Assembly: GCA_030803735.1 (NCBI GenBank)
Contig: JAURUC010000001.1
Span: 2,187,501-2,251,500 of the forward strand
From: Actinopolyspora lacussalsi
GTDB lineage: Bacteria; Actinomycetota; Actinomycetes; Mycobacteriales; Pseudonocardiaceae
Length of the DNA stretch: 64,000 nucleotides
Direction: 5' to 3'
Position numbers and translations under genes: made by a program. Shown piece after piece: positions 54,724-64,000 of this stretch; within the stretch, counting starts at the first letter, position 1; each line of letters begins with the position of its first letter. The notes below the pieces were generated by a model, which did not search any database, was not told where the DNA came from, and worked only from the letters and a program-made list of their open reading frames with translations.

Positions 54724-55367
54724 GGAACCGATTGTCCCTCCGGCAGTTCGACCGGTTCCGGCTCCCGCACCCGGATGTTGCCCAGCCAGGCGACCAGCAT
54801 CGCGGCCAGGGCGATGCAGATCGTCATGACCACCAGGTACAGCGCGACCCCATCGACGCCTCCCGTCGTGCCGGGACGCAGGAAGGGATAGGGGAACCAC
54901 CCCGTCACCGCACCGCGCACCAACGAGTAGACGACGTAGACCAGCGGAAAGGCCAGCCAGGCGAACGCGCTCGTGTAGCGGATCCGGGCGCGGGGCCGGA
55001 CCAACAGCCAGTCCACGAACATCACCACCGGCATGACGTGGTGCATAACGGTGTTCACCCAGGGCAGCGAGTCGCCGCCGTCGAGCAGCAACGCGAAGAC
55101 GGTTCCCGTCGTGGCCATGTAGACGGTCATGCCCCCGCGCAACCACTCGAGAACGGCGCGGCCGTCACGGCCGGGAGCCGCCCCGAGACGAATCAGCAGT
55201 GCTCCCGCCGCGATGTTGCTCAGGATGGTGAAGTAGCTGAAGAAGTTCACCGGCGAGAAGTCCGGCAACGCCAGGTCCGCGACGAACTGTCTGCCGACGG
55301 CGATCACCGCCAGCGCGCCGAGCAGAATCCGCGGCAGACGTACGGGCCACGCCCGGCTGGACAGCAT
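54720..55367 (-). CDS. Pr6Pr family membrane protein
   Basis: 215 residues with six membrane segments. Family-type motifs are NFFSYFTILSNI, NTVMHHVMPVVMFVDWLL and WLAFPLVYVVYSLVRGAVTGWFPYPFL. Function unknown. ATG at 55367 has GAGGTG 9 nt upstream; GTG at 55379, immediately after the serB stop, is an alternative. Co-directional with and overlapping the PTH2-like gene. Confidence 0.88.
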   Translation of the reverse strand: MLSSRAWPVRLPRILLGALAVIAVGRQFVADLALPDFSPVNFFSYFTILSNIAAGALLIRLGAAPGRDGRAVLEWLRGGMTVYMATTGTVFALLLDGGDSLPWVNTVMHHVMPVVMFVDWLLVRPRARIRYTSAFAWLAFPLVYVVYSLVRGAVTGWFPYPFLRPGTTGGVDGVALYLVVMTICIALAAMLVAWLGNIRVREPEPVELPEGQSVP

Positions 55368-55380
55368 CGAGTCGTACACC

Positions 55381-56772
<1,392 letters not shown>

Positions 56773-56784
56773 TTAGGTCGAATA

Positions 56785-58551
56785 TCACTTCTCGTCGAGC
56801 TTGCGGACCTCGTCCGAGTCGCCGCCGTGGCCCGACTCACCGGAGGCACCCGCGTGGGCCAGCGGCTTGCCGGAGAGACCGACGTGGCTCTCCACCCGCA
56901 TCCGATCGGTCATGTGCGGGTAGTGCAGCTCGAAGGCGGGGCGCTCGGAACGGATCCGGGGCAGCTCGGTGAAGTTGTGCCGCGGCGGCGGGCAGGAGGT
57001 CGCCCACTCCAGCGAGTTCCCGTAGCCCCACGGGTCGTCGACGTTGGCGAGTTCGCCGTACCGGTAGCTCTTGAACACGTTCCACAGGAACGGCAGCATC
57101 GAGGCTCCCAGCAGGAACGCGCCCGCCGTCGAGATGGTGTTGAGCGTGGTGAACCCGTCGCTGGGCAGATAGTCGGCATAGCGCCGGGGCATCCCCTCGT
57201 TGCCCAGCCAGTGCTGCACCAGGAACGTGGCGTGGAAGCCGACGAAGGTCAACCAGAAGTGCACCTTGCCCAGCCGCTCGTCCATCATCCGGCCGGTCAT
57301 CTTGGGGAACCAGAAGTAGATGCCCGCGAAGGTGGCGAACACGATCGTGCCGTAGAGCACGTAGTGGAAGTGCGCCACCACGAAGTAGGTGTCCGAGACG
57401 TGGAAGTCGATAGGCGGCGCGGCCAGCAGCACACCGGTCAGCCCGCCGAACAGGAAGGTCACCAGGAAGCCGATCGAGAAGATCATCGGTGTCTCGAAGG
57501 TGATCTGCCCGCGCCACATGGTGCCGATCCAGTTGAAGAACTTCATACCGGTGGGCACCGCGATCAGGAACGTGGTGAAGGCGAAGAACGGCAGCAGCAC
57601 CGCGCCGGTCGCGTACATGTGGTGGGCCCAGACGACCACCGACAGCGCGGCGATACCCAGCGTCGCGTAGATCAGGCCGGTGTAGCCGAACAGCGGCTTG
57701 CGGGAGAACACCGGGAAGATCTCGGTGACGATCCCGAAGAACGGCAGCGCGACGATGTAGACCTCGGGGTGGCCGAAGAACCAGAACAGGTGCTGCCAGA
57801 GGATCACCCCGCCGTTGGCCGGGTCGAACACGTGGGCACCGAGGTGCCGGTCGGCCAGCAGCCCGAACAGCGCGGCGGTCAGGATCGGGAACGCCATCAG
57901 GATCAGCACGCTGGTGACCAGGATGTTCCACGTGAAGATCGGCATCCGCCACATCGTCATGCCGGGCGCGCGCATGCAGACCACCGAGGTGACCATGTTG
58001 ACGCCGCCGAGGATCGTGCCCAGGCCGGAGACGAGCAGACCGGTGATCCACAGGTCGGCACCGATACCGGGGGAGTGCACGGGGTCGGACAGCGGGGTGT
58101 AGGCGAACCAGCCGAAGTCGGCGGCACCGCCCGGCGCGAGGAAACCGCTGATCACGGTCAGCCCGCCGAACAGGTAGAGCCAGTAGGAGAACGAGTTCAG
58201 CCTGGGAAAGGCCACATCCGGCGCGCCGATCTGCAGCGGCAGGATGTAGTTGGCGAACCCGAACAGGATCGGCGTGGCGTACAACAGCAGCATGATCGTG
58301 CCGTGCATGGTGAACAGCTGGTTGTACTGCTCCTGCGACAGGAACTGCATCCCCGGGACCGCGAGCTCACCACGGATCAGCATGGCCATCAGGCCACCGA
58401 CCAGGAAGAATCCCATCGAGGTGACCAGATAGAGGATGCCGATCTGCTTGGGATCGGTGGTACGCAGCAGTCCCAGCAGTGTGGATCCCTTGGACGTGTT
58501 GCGCACCGGATAGGGGCGCGAAGTGATCGGCTCTGGCGCGACGGCCGTCAC
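56785..58551 (-). CDS. ctaD: Cytochrome c oxidase subunit I (aa3 type)
   Basis: 588 residues, twelve membrane helices. It carries haem a, and the haem a3-CuB centre that reduces oxygen and pumps protons. Visible: [13 protein letters not shown] (haem His), [20 protein letters not shown] (CuB His and the cross-linked Tyr), [10 protein letters not shown] (CuB His pair), and the HFHYVLYG haem ligands. The soluble C-terminal tail (about 540-588) is acidic, typical of actinobacteria. GTG at 58551 has GGAGG upstream. Confidence 0.97.
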   Translation of the reverse strand: MTAVAPEPITSRPYPVRNTSKGSTLLGLLRTTDPKQIGILYLVTSMGFFLVGGLMAMLIRGELAVPGMQFLSQEQYNQLFTMHGTIMLLLYATPILFGFANYILPLQIGAPDVAFPRLNSFSYWLYLFGGLTVISGFLAPGGAADFGWFAYTPLSDPVHSPGIGADLWITGLLVSGLGTILGGVNMVTSVVCMRAPGMTMWRMPIFTWNILVTSVLILMAFPILTAALFGLLADRHLGAHVFDPANGGVILWQHLFWFFGHPEVYIVALPFFGIVTEIFPVFSRKPLFGYTGLIYATLGIAALSVVVWAHHMYATGAVLLPFFAFTTFLIAVPTGMKFFNWIGTMWRGQITFETPMIFSIGFLVTFLFGGLTGVLLAAPPIDFHVSDTYFVVAHFHYVLYGTIVFATFAGIYFWFPKMTGRMMDERLGKVHFWLTFVGFHATFLVQHWLGNEGMPRRYADYLPSDGFTTLNTISTAGAFLLGASMLPFLWNVFKSYRYGELANVDDPWGYGNSLEWATSCPPPRHNFTELPRIRSERPAFELHYPHMTDRMRVESHVGLSGKPLAHAGASGESGHGGDSDEVRKLDEK

Positions 58552-59034
58552 GGTGCCTCCTGCACTGCCTCGAAGACGTTGTCGGCCCCGACCACGGGAC
58601 CGCCGGCCCGTTCGGGCCGGTTAACCCTGATGGCAGCGTCGCAACCGATATCGGTTCGACTCGCTCCCCGATGATCGATTCGATGACTGCCATCTGCGGA
58701 TATTAGTCCCGGCGCTCAGCTCCGCTACGTCCGGGCTGTAGTCACTCTATTCATCACCCTCGCCGAGGACACCGACGGTGAGATCCACGCGACAGTGACG
58801 AGTGGCCGCAGCAACGGCGAACGCGCCCGCGGGAAGCCCGTGGCGGAGCGCAGCACCCCTCGGGGACCACCTGTACGGATCACCCTGAAGGCACCCCTTA
58901 AGCTGGCACGTGGTCGCCTGTTCGGTCAGGCGGGCCGCTGGACCCAGCGGGTTGAAGGCTCCGCAGGCGTGTCGGTTGTACGCAGCACCCGACCCGCCCG
59001 GGGAAGGATCGGTATTTCCGGAGGCGAGGAAACG
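58552..59034. promoter_or_regulatory. Divergent control region upstream of ctaD
   Basis: 483 bp with no convincing gene. A perfect 14-bp palindrome AACCGATATCGGTT (58643-58656) sits 92 bp upstream of ctaD and is enclosed by a wider inverted repeat GATGGCAG (58629-58636)/CTGCCATC (58687-58694). These look like a regulator site for ctaD, untested. The remaining bases hold the promoter of the DUF305 gene; nothing else seen. Confidence 0.45.
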
Positions 59035-59667
59035 GTGCGCAAGAGCACGATCATCGGCGTCCTTGGGGCCGCGGTCCTGGCACTGACCGGCTGCTCGCCG
59101 AACTACGAGGAACCGAGCGACATGCAGCCGGGCGCGGGCACTCCGCCACCACCGAGCGCGATCATGCCCGCCGAGGACTCCGGCAGCGGCGACGAGACGA
59201 CGCAGGTCAACACCGACCTGGAGTTCGCCGAGCAGATGGTCGCCCATCACGAGTCGGAGACGCAGCTACTGGAAGTGGCGATCAAGAACTCGCCGGACGA
59301 CCAGGTCGTGGAGTTCGCCGAACAGCTCGAACAGCAGCACGGCCCGCGGCTCGAGGAGATCAGGAGCTGGTTGCGGGAACGCGGCGAGGGCGAGGTCACG
59401 CCCGGGGAGGTCGGCACGGGCGAGGACTCGCAGATGCCTGGAACCGACGTCTCCAGCGAGCTCACCGAGCTCGAGGAGGTCCAGCAGGGCAGTTTCGACT
59501 CGCTGTGGCTCAAGTCGATGATCGACCACCACGAGGCCGTGGTCGAGATGGCCCGCACCGAGATCGACAAGGGCTCGAACGAGGAGATGAAGTCGATCGC
59601 CACGGCGATCCTGGACTCCCGCACCACCGAGCTCGACGAGCTGCGGCAGCTGCGGGAGAACCTCTGA
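59035..59667 (+). CDS. DUF305 lipoprotein, His-rich metal-binding type
   Basis: 210 residues. Signal peptide with lipobox LTGC (C20) anchors it outside the membrane. The DUF305 domain consists of two ferritin-like helical halves with the conserved MVAHHESE and MIDHHEAVVEMA histidine pairs and repeated ELD-type residues; related proteins bind copper or other metals. GTG at 59035 follows GAGG. It lies divergent from ctaD, so a link to copper supply for the oxidase is conceivable but not shown. Confidence 0.9.
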   Translation: MRKSTIIGVLGAAVLALTGCSPNYEEPSDMQPGAGTPPPPSAIMPAEDSGSGDETTQVNTDLEFAEQMVAHHESETQLLEVAIKNSPDDQVVEFAEQLEQQHGPRLEEIRSWLRERGEGEVTPGEVGTGEDSQMPGTDVSSELTELEEVQQGSFDSLWLKSMIDHHEAVVEMARTEIDKGSNEEMKSIATAILDSRTTELDELRQLRENL

Positions 59668-59979
59668 TTCCTACCCGACTCGCCCACCCGACCGAGGTCC
59701 GGTGACCGGGCAGCTCCACCCCGGAGGCCTTGCCGGTCACCGATCCTCCCGATCACCGGGTTGCCCGTCACGGGGTTGCCTGCCACGGGGCTGGCTGCCA
59801 CGGGGCTGGCTGCCACTGGGTGCGACGGTGCCCTCGGGGGAATGTCGCCGATCTGCCACCGCTCGCGCTGCTGCACGTGGCGGTACTGGTACGGCCGTAC
59901 CAGACGTTAGCCTTCGGTACGACCCGAAACCGGCCCGATGAGTACGAGCCGGTTCGCCCTCGTCACACGGAGGGAAACG
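59668..59979. other. Gap with a 15-bp tandem repeat
   Basis: 312 bp without a convincing gene. Four 15-bp units (59761-59820) follow the pattern ttgcc(c/t)g(t/c)cacgggg to ctggctgccactggg. The last two units differ by one base. Open frames through the repeat exist on both strands but have no start signal or family match. Confidence 0.6.
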
Positions 59980-60663
59980 TTGGCCGAGAACCTGATCTTC
60001 GACGCTGACGACACGTTGTGGGAGAACAACGTGCTGTTCGAACGCGCGGTGGAAGTGTTCATCGACCACTTGGCGCATCCCGAGCTGTCCCGGCGACAGG
60101 TGCGGGAACAGCTGGACGAGATCGAGCGGATCAACTGCCGGATTCACGGCTACGGGGTGGACAGCTTCGAGCGCAGCCTGCTGGACTGCCTGCGGCACCT
60201 GCGTGGAGAAGAGACTTCCGAGGCGGATCACGCCGAACTGCGCAGGGCCTGCGCGCCGATCCGGGAACAACGGGTCGAGCTGATCGACGGTGTCGAGGAA
60301 ACGCTGCGGGAACTGTCACTGCGGCACGACCTCTACCTGCTCACCAAGGGCGAGGCCGACGAGCAGACCGGCAAGATCAAGATGTCCGGACTGGGCGAGC
60401 TGTTCTCCGACACCACGGTGGTGCCGGAGAAGGACACCGCCGCCTACGAACGGTTCGTCACCGAGCGCGGACTGGACGTCTCGCGGACCTGGATGATCGG
60501 CAACTCACCACGTTCGGACATCTGGCCCGCACTGCACGCGGGGTTGAACGCGGTGCTGGTGCCGCACCCCATGACCTGGGGACTGGAAATGCGTGAGCTG
60601 CCGGAGCGGCGCCCCGGCTTCCACACGGTGGATCCGTTCTCCCGCCTCAACGAGCACTTCTAG
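59980..60663 (+). CDS. HAD-superfamily hydrolase
   Basis: 227 residues. The Rossmann-like HAD core starts with LIFDADDTLWEN (nucleophile D8, acid D10), continues with YLLTKGE (motif II Thr), VPEKD (motif III Lys) and MIGNSPRSDIWPAL (motif IV acids). The helical cap (about 16-95) is of the C1 type, so small phosphomonoesters are likely substrates. TTG at 59980 has GGAGG about 6 nt upstream, which decides the start over an ATG at 59938. Followed 19 bp later by a convergent gene. Confidence 0.9.
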   Translation: MAENLIFDADDTLWENNVLFERAVEVFIDHLAHPELSRRQVREQLDEIERINCRIHGYGVDSFERSLLDCLRHLRGEETSEADHAELRRACAPIREQRVELIDGVEETLRELSLRHDLYLLTKGEADEQTGKIKMSGLGELFSDTTVVPEKDTAAYERFVTERGLDVSRTWMIGNSPRSDIWPALHAGLNAVLVPHPMTWGLEMRELPERRPGFHTVDPFSRLNEHF

Positions 60664-60682
60664 CGGAGCCGGCCACCCGCGC

Positions 60683-60889
60683 TCATCCGTTTCGCCGTCC
60701 TCGCCGCATCCGGATGCCACCGAGCACGATCGAGGCCAGCCCGATGAGCGCGGTTATCGGGCCGAGCACGGCCCAACGGGTCACCCCGGTCATCGGACTT
60801 CCACCGAGCACTCCCACGCCCTGCAGCGTCCAGATCACACCGAGCACGAGCAGCAGTGCTCCCACGAGCGACGAGAGTGAAGCGCGCAA
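60683..60889 (-). CDS. Small two-helix membrane protein
   Basis: 68 residues: two hydrophobic helices (SLVGALLLVLGVIWTLQGVGVL and AVLGPITALIGLASIVLGGI) and a basic C-terminus RMRRGRR. TTG at 60889 has GGAGG 6 nt upstream. Similar short proteins occur in many actinomycetes; function unknown. Convergent with the HAD gene. Confidence 0.8.
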   Translation of the reverse strand: MRASLSSLVGALLLVLGVIWTLQGVGVLGGSPMTGVTRWAVLGPITALIGLASIVLGGIRMRRGRRNG

Positions 60890-61090
60890 CGAGTACCTCC
60901 GGAATCCGATGGATCGACGGTTGGTGTCTCGGGTGATTCGGGGCCGGACGAGTCCGCGATCGGTCGCGATCAATGCGATCTCGCGAACTCGTTCCCCTTT
61001 ACTTTACGAACGAGTAACCTACTATGGGTAACCCGGCCGTGGGCTTGTCGTCCCACCGCCGGCAGGCCGGTTCGAGAGCAGGGAGGCCCC

Positions 61091-61969
61091 ATGCCCATGT
61101 CGATGTCGGGCAAAGCAGTCGCCATCACTGGTGCCGCACGTGGCATCGGTGCTCAGACCGCACGGGATCTGGTCCGCAAGGGGGCGCGAGTGGCCCTGAT
61201 CGGACTGGAACCCGACGAGCTGGCTTCGGTGGCCGACGAGCTCGGCACCGGCCACCCGTGGTTCGAGGCCGACGTCACCGACCCCGAGTCGATCAAGACG
61301 GCCATCGACGAGAGCGCACGACAGCTGGGCGGCATCGACGTGGTCATGGCCAACGCGGGTGTGGCTCCATTCGGGACCGTGCGCGACCACGACCCACGGG
61401 CGTTCACCAAGACGGTGGATGTGAACCTCAACGGGGTGTTCCACACCGCTCGTGCGGCCTTGCCTCACCTGGTGGAACGGCGGGGGTACCTGCTGGTGGT
61501 CTCCTCGCTGTCGGCGTTCGCCCCGATCGGCGGCATGGCCGCCTACACCGCGAGCAAGGCCGGTTCCGAGGCACTGGCCAGCGCCCTGAGCTCCGAAGTC
61601 GGCCATCTGGGAGTCGCCGTGGGAAGCGCGCATCCCTCCTGGATCGACACGGACCTGGTTCGCGATGCCTCGACGGATCTGCCGAGTTTCCGCGCCATGC
61701 GGGCGAAACTGCCCTGGCCGATGCATTCGACCACCAACGTCGCCGACTGCTCCCGGGCGCTCGTGGCGGGCATGGAACGCCGCGCCAGGCGCGTCTACGT
61801 TCCCAGGTCGGTCATGCTGATGCACTGGTTGCGGAACCTGCCCTCCTCGCGGCTGGTGGAACGGCTGATGTTGCCGATGGTGCGGAAGCTGCTGCCGCAG
61901 ATGGAGGCGGAGGTCGCCGAGCTGGGGCGGGGTTTCAGCTCCCGCAACGACAAACTCCAGCGGAAGTGA
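61091..61969 (+). CDS. Short-chain dehydrogenase/reductase
   Basis: 292 residues, classical SDR. NAD(P)-binding TGAARGIG at 13-20, NAG at 88-90, and the catalytic S139, Y152 and K156 (YTASK). The extended C-terminus after 230 (RSVMLMHWLRNLPSSRLVERLMLPMVRKLL) is basic and hydrophobic, as in mycobacterial SDRs that may associate with membranes. Substrate unknown. ATG at 61091, downstream of GGGAGG. It ends at a region with two large inverted repeats. Confidence 0.92.
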   Translation: MPMSMSGKAVAITGAARGIGAQTARDLVRKGARVALIGLEPDELASVADELGTGHPWFEADVTDPESIKTAIDESARQLGGIDVVMANAGVAPFGTVRDHDPRAFTKTVDVNLNGVFHTARAALPHLVERRGYLLVVSSLSAFAPIGGMAAYTASKAGSEALASALSSEVGHLGVAVGSAHPSWIDTDLVRDASTDLPSFRAMRAKLPWPMHSTTNVADCSRALVAGMERRARRVYVPRSVMLMHWLRNLPSSRLVERLMLPMVRKLLPQMEAEVAELGRGFSSRNDKLQRK

Positions 61970-62024
61970 TGAACCGACAGGACGTGTCCACTCGTCGTAG
62001 GGGTCGGGTGGCGGAACCTCTCGC

Positions 62025-62097
62025 GCGGCTCTCGCTGCGGGTCCGGAGACATCGGGTAGGTACTACACAACGTCTCCGGTGTCCTCGCGAGAGCCGC
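62025..62097. repeat. Imperfect inverted repeat, 73 bp
   Basis: GCGGCTCTCGC (62025-62035) pairs with GCGAGAGCCGC (62087-62097), and CCGGAGAC (62043-62050) with GTCTCCGG (62072-62079). The seven bases between the arms on each side do not pair and 21 nt form the loop. Confidence 0.75.
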
Positions 62098-62206
62098 ACG
62101 GGAGAACCCGCGGCGGTGCCGACGGCGAGAGCGGTCGGAGCTCGGCCCGCGAGGGTGGTTGGGGTTCGCCCTGCTGGGGTGGTGAGGTTCGCCCTGCACC
62201 GAAGCG

Positions 62207-62278
62207 GCTCGGCGATTTCGCGAGAAATTGGCACCGATAGCGCCGAAGGCGCGTCAATTTCTCGCGAAATCGCCGAGC
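62207..62278. terminator. Large bidirectional hairpin with dispersed palindrome arms
   Basis: The arms 62207-62230 and 62255-62278 are perfectly complementary over 24 bp; the core of the left arm is GGCGATTTCGCGAGAAAT. A second hairpin, GCGCC-gaa-GGCGC, sits in the loop. The arms belong to the dispersed palindrome family (copies near 16885, 30700, 49010). Positioned between convergent genes, it probably stops transcription from both sides. Confidence 0.75.
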
Positions 62279-62349
62279 AGCGCACGGCGGCGGTTCCACC
62301 AAGCGACCAGTTACGGCGACCGAGCCGATACCGTGCGGCGCGAAGCGTG

Positions 62350-63108
62350 CTACGAACGCTTACGCCGGAACAGCATGGTCAGCGGGTCGTACCTCCGGTC
62401 GGCCAGGCGTTCCTTGAGCGGGATGAGCGCGTTGTCGGTGATCCCGATGTGCTCCGGGCACACTTCGGTGCAGCACTTGGTGATGTTGCAGAGCCCGAGC
62501 CCGTGGTCACCCCTCGCCTCCTCCGGGCGGTCGCCGCCCTTCTCCTGATGCGAGTCCAGCGGGTGCATCTCCAGCTCGGCGACCCGCATCAGGAACCTCG
62601 GTCCCGAGAACGCCTCCTTGTTCTCCGAGTGATCGCGGATCACGTGGCAGGTGTCCTGGCACAGGAAGCACTCGATGCACTTGCGGAACTCCTGGGAACG
62701 CTCCACGTCCCGCTGTTGCATCCGGTACTCCCCCGGCTCCAACCCCTCGGGTGGGCTGAAGGCGGGCACCTCACGGGCCTTGACGTAGTTGTACGAGACG
62801 TCACAGACGAGATCCTTGATCACCGGAAAGGCCCGCATCGGGGTGACCGTTATGGTCTCGTCGGTGTCGAACAGCGACAGCCTGGTCATGCAGGTCAGCC
62901 GCGGCCTGCCGTTGACCTCGGCCGAGCAGGAACCGCACTTGCCCGCCTTGCAGTTCCAGCGCACCGCCAGGTCCGGACACTGGGTGGCCTGTAGTCGGTG
63001 CAGCAGGTCGAGCACCACCTCGCCTTCCTCCGCGTCGACCTCGTAGTCCCGCAGCTCGCCGGAATCGGCGTCACCGCGCCACACGCGCAGTCGCGCCCGG
63101 TATCCCAT
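62350..63108 (-). CDS. sdhB: Succinate dehydrogenase iron-sulfur subunit
   Basis: 252 residues. It wires electrons from the flavoprotein to quinone through three clusters: 2Fe-2S ligands in CKAGKCGSC with the Cys of LTC, and 4Fe-4S/3Fe-4S ligands in CIECFLCQDTC and CNITKCCTEVCP. The start GYRARLRVWRGD and general length fit the actinobacterial Sdh1 type. ATG at 63108 was chosen; GTG at 63114 adds two residues and is nearer to GGAAGG. It follows the flavoprotein gene by 119 bp. Confidence 0.93.
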   Translation of the reverse strand: MGYRARLRVWRGDADSGELRDYEVDAEEGEVVLDLLHRLQATQCPDLAVRWNCKAGKCGSCSAEVNGRPRLTCMTRLSLFDTDETITVTPMRAFPVIKDLVCDVSYNYVKAREVPAFSPPEGLEPGEYRMQQRDVERSQEFRKCIECFLCQDTCHVIRDHSENKEAFSGPRFLMRVAELEMHPLDSHQEKGGDRPEEARGDHGLGLCNITKCCTEVCPEHIGITDNALIPLKERLADRRYDPLTMLFRRKRS

Positions 63109-63227
63109 TTCCACAGTCCCTTCCACGACACTCACCGAAAGCCCGCACTCGCAGCACGCCCGGACCGGGACGAGAACCGTGCGAGAGGTTCCGCCACGTC
63201 CCCACGAAAACCGAGCCGACGGTCCCG

Positions 63228-64000
63228 CTAAGAAGGCGTTCTTACGATGGCCAGCTCCTCCTCGGTGAAGTACTTGCCCAGCTCCGCCACGGAGAACAGC
63301 CGCAACAGGTCCTCCCGCATCGGCGGCTGCTCGTGCTCGGTGATCTCGATCGAACCGTCCCGCAGCTCGCAGCCGAGCAGCGTGCCGCGCCACTTCGGGT
63401 TCATGCCCGGGTGGTCGTCGCGGGTGTGCCCGCCCCTGCTCTCGGTGCGGCGCAGCGCCGCCGCTGCCACGCACTCGCTGACGACCAGCATGTTGCGCAG
63501 GTCCAGCGCCAGGTGCCAGCCGGGGTTGAAGTGGCGGTTGCCCTCCGGAACGGCCAGCCGGGCGGCACGCTGTTTGATCTCGGCGAGCTGTTCCAGCGCG
63601 GCGCACATCTCGGCCCCGTCCCGGATGATGCCGACCAGCCGGTTCATCACCTGCTGCAGCTCCGCCTGCAGCGAGTAGGGGTTCTCCTGGCCCCGCACGT
63701 CGGTGACCTCGAACGGGGCGAGTGCGGAGTTCACCGCCTCGGTCACCACCTCCTCCGAGACGTCGGGTCGGGCGTGCCGCGCGGCGGCGACGTGCTCGGC
63801 GGCGCCCGCTCCGGCCCGCCTGCCGAAAACCAGCAGGTCGGAGAGCGAGTTGCCCCCGAGCCGGTTGGAACCGTGCATACCGCCAGCCACCTCCCCCGCG
63901 GCGAACAGCCCGGGCACCGAGGAGGCCGCGGTGTCGGGATCGACCTCCACACCACCCATCACGTAGTGACAGGTCGGCCCGACCTCCATGCGCTCACTGG
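63228..64000 (-). CDS. sdhA: Succinate dehydrogenase flavoprotein subunit (partial)
   Basis: The C-terminal part of about 257 codons; the gene continues beyond the right edge of the window, so its start is not seen. Visible: [48 protein letters not shown] (FAD-binding and active-site Arg regions), and [14 protein letters not shown] (covalent-flavin family segment). It oxidises succinate to fumarate, with electrons going to SdhB. The ending in AIVRTPS and gap to sdhB are consistent with an sdhA-sdhB order on the minus strand. Confidence 0.94.
   Translation of the reverse strand, partial: SERMEVGPTCHYVMGGVEVDPDTAASSVPGLFAAGEVAGGMHGSNRLGGNSLSDLLVFGRRAGAGAAEHVAAARHARPDVSEEVVTEAVNSALAPFEVTDVRGQENPYSLQAELQQVMNRLVGIIRDGAEMCAALEQLAEIKQRAARLAVPEGNRHFNPGWHLALDLRNMLVVSECVAAAALRRTESRGGHTRDDHPGMNPKWRGTLLGCELRDGSIEITEHEQPPMREDLLRLFSVAELGKYFTEEELAIVRTPS

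Larger units (their letters stand above)
61970..62349. other. Convergent gap with two large inverted repeats
   Basis: 380 bp with no convincing gene on either strand. It contains the inverted repeats listed separately (62025-62097 and 62207-62278) and a direct repeat GGTTCGCCCTGC (62163-62174 and 62186-62197). It lies between the convergent short-chain dehydrogenase and sdhB genes. Confidence 0.6.

Noticed and set aside
59668..59979. A coding region for a repeat protein on the minus strand through the 15-bp array
   Set aside because: No ribosome-binding site, poor start context and overlap with the 3' end of the DUF305 gene; treated as a non-coding repeat.

Overview
The window is high-GC actinobacterial DNA, probably from the order Pseudonocardiales (for example a halophilic, acidic-protein lineage such as Actinopolyspora or Saccharopolyspora). 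Evidence: an Lsr2 nucleoid protein, frequent GTG and TTG starts, an XRE/DUF397 pair, acidic proteins, a CysO/Mec/CysM cysteine pathway and a gene order from about 35.5 to 48.5 kb (rdgB, rph, class II phosphodiesterase, murI, rhomboid, cysM, cysO, mec, P1 peptidase, DUF2017, clpS, pncB, dinG) that matches the Mycobacterium tuberculosis Rv1341 to Rv1329 block. A second block, serB next to ctaD, also matches mycobacterial order. The genus is inference.

Layout. 0.04-4 kb: a terminator, a divergent pair of Lsr2-type genes (one full length, one that keeps the oligomerisation domain but has lost the recognisable DNA-binding domain), a ribokinase and an unknown acidic protein. 4.1-6.8 kb: a leftward polyamine operon (ornithine-decarboxylase-like, speD, speE). 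7.3-18.7 kb: a purine catabolism/salvage cluster with a PucR regulator facing a three-subunit molybdenum hydroxylase (FAD, 2Fe-2S, Mo), an 8-oxoguanine-deaminase-like amidohydrolase, guanine deaminase, an NCS2 purine permease, XdhC and a MocA-like cytidylyltransferase. 18.8-20.3 kb: a small conserved protein, a TetR regulator and a DUF3618 protein. 20.5 kb: a tRNA with a UAG anticodon and an unexpectedly short variable loop. 20.7-24.0 kb: a compact cobalamin riboswitch in front of an ABC importer (permease, ATPase, lipoprotein). 24.1-26.5 kb: two PH-domain membrane proteins. 26.7-27.7 kb: a DUF397/XRE pair. 27.9-32.2 kb: pyruvate oxidase, a 55-residue membrane protein, a peroxiredoxin, a TauE/SafE transporter and a membrane protein.

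32.4-35.5 kb: one large gene of foreign composition encodes a NACHT NTPase with a leucine-rich C-terminus. It resembles bacterial NLR-type antiphage proteins and is the best candidate for an undescribed immune gene here; its G+C falls from about 60 percent at the 5' end to about one third near the 3' end.

35.5-48.8 kb: the conserved mycobacterial-like block (nucleotide sanitation, RNA processing, cell-wall glutamate, protein-bound sulfur cysteine synthesis, NAD salvage, helicase) plus an orphan Imm1-like immunity gene. 49.2-53.9 kb: a biotin ECF transporter (bioY, bioM, bioN) interrupted by an acyl-CoA-ligase-like gene and an atypical thiolase. 53.9-58.6 kb: a tandem PTH2-like protein, a membrane protein, serB and ctaD. 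59.0-64 kb: a DUF305 lipoprotein, a HAD hydrolase, a small membrane protein, a short-chain dehydrogenase, sdhB and the 3' part of sdhA, which runs off the window.

A palindromic motif built on GATTTCGCG/CGCGAAATC recurs in four intergenic gaps, twice inside obvious terminator-like hairpins, and looks like a dispersed repeat of this genome.
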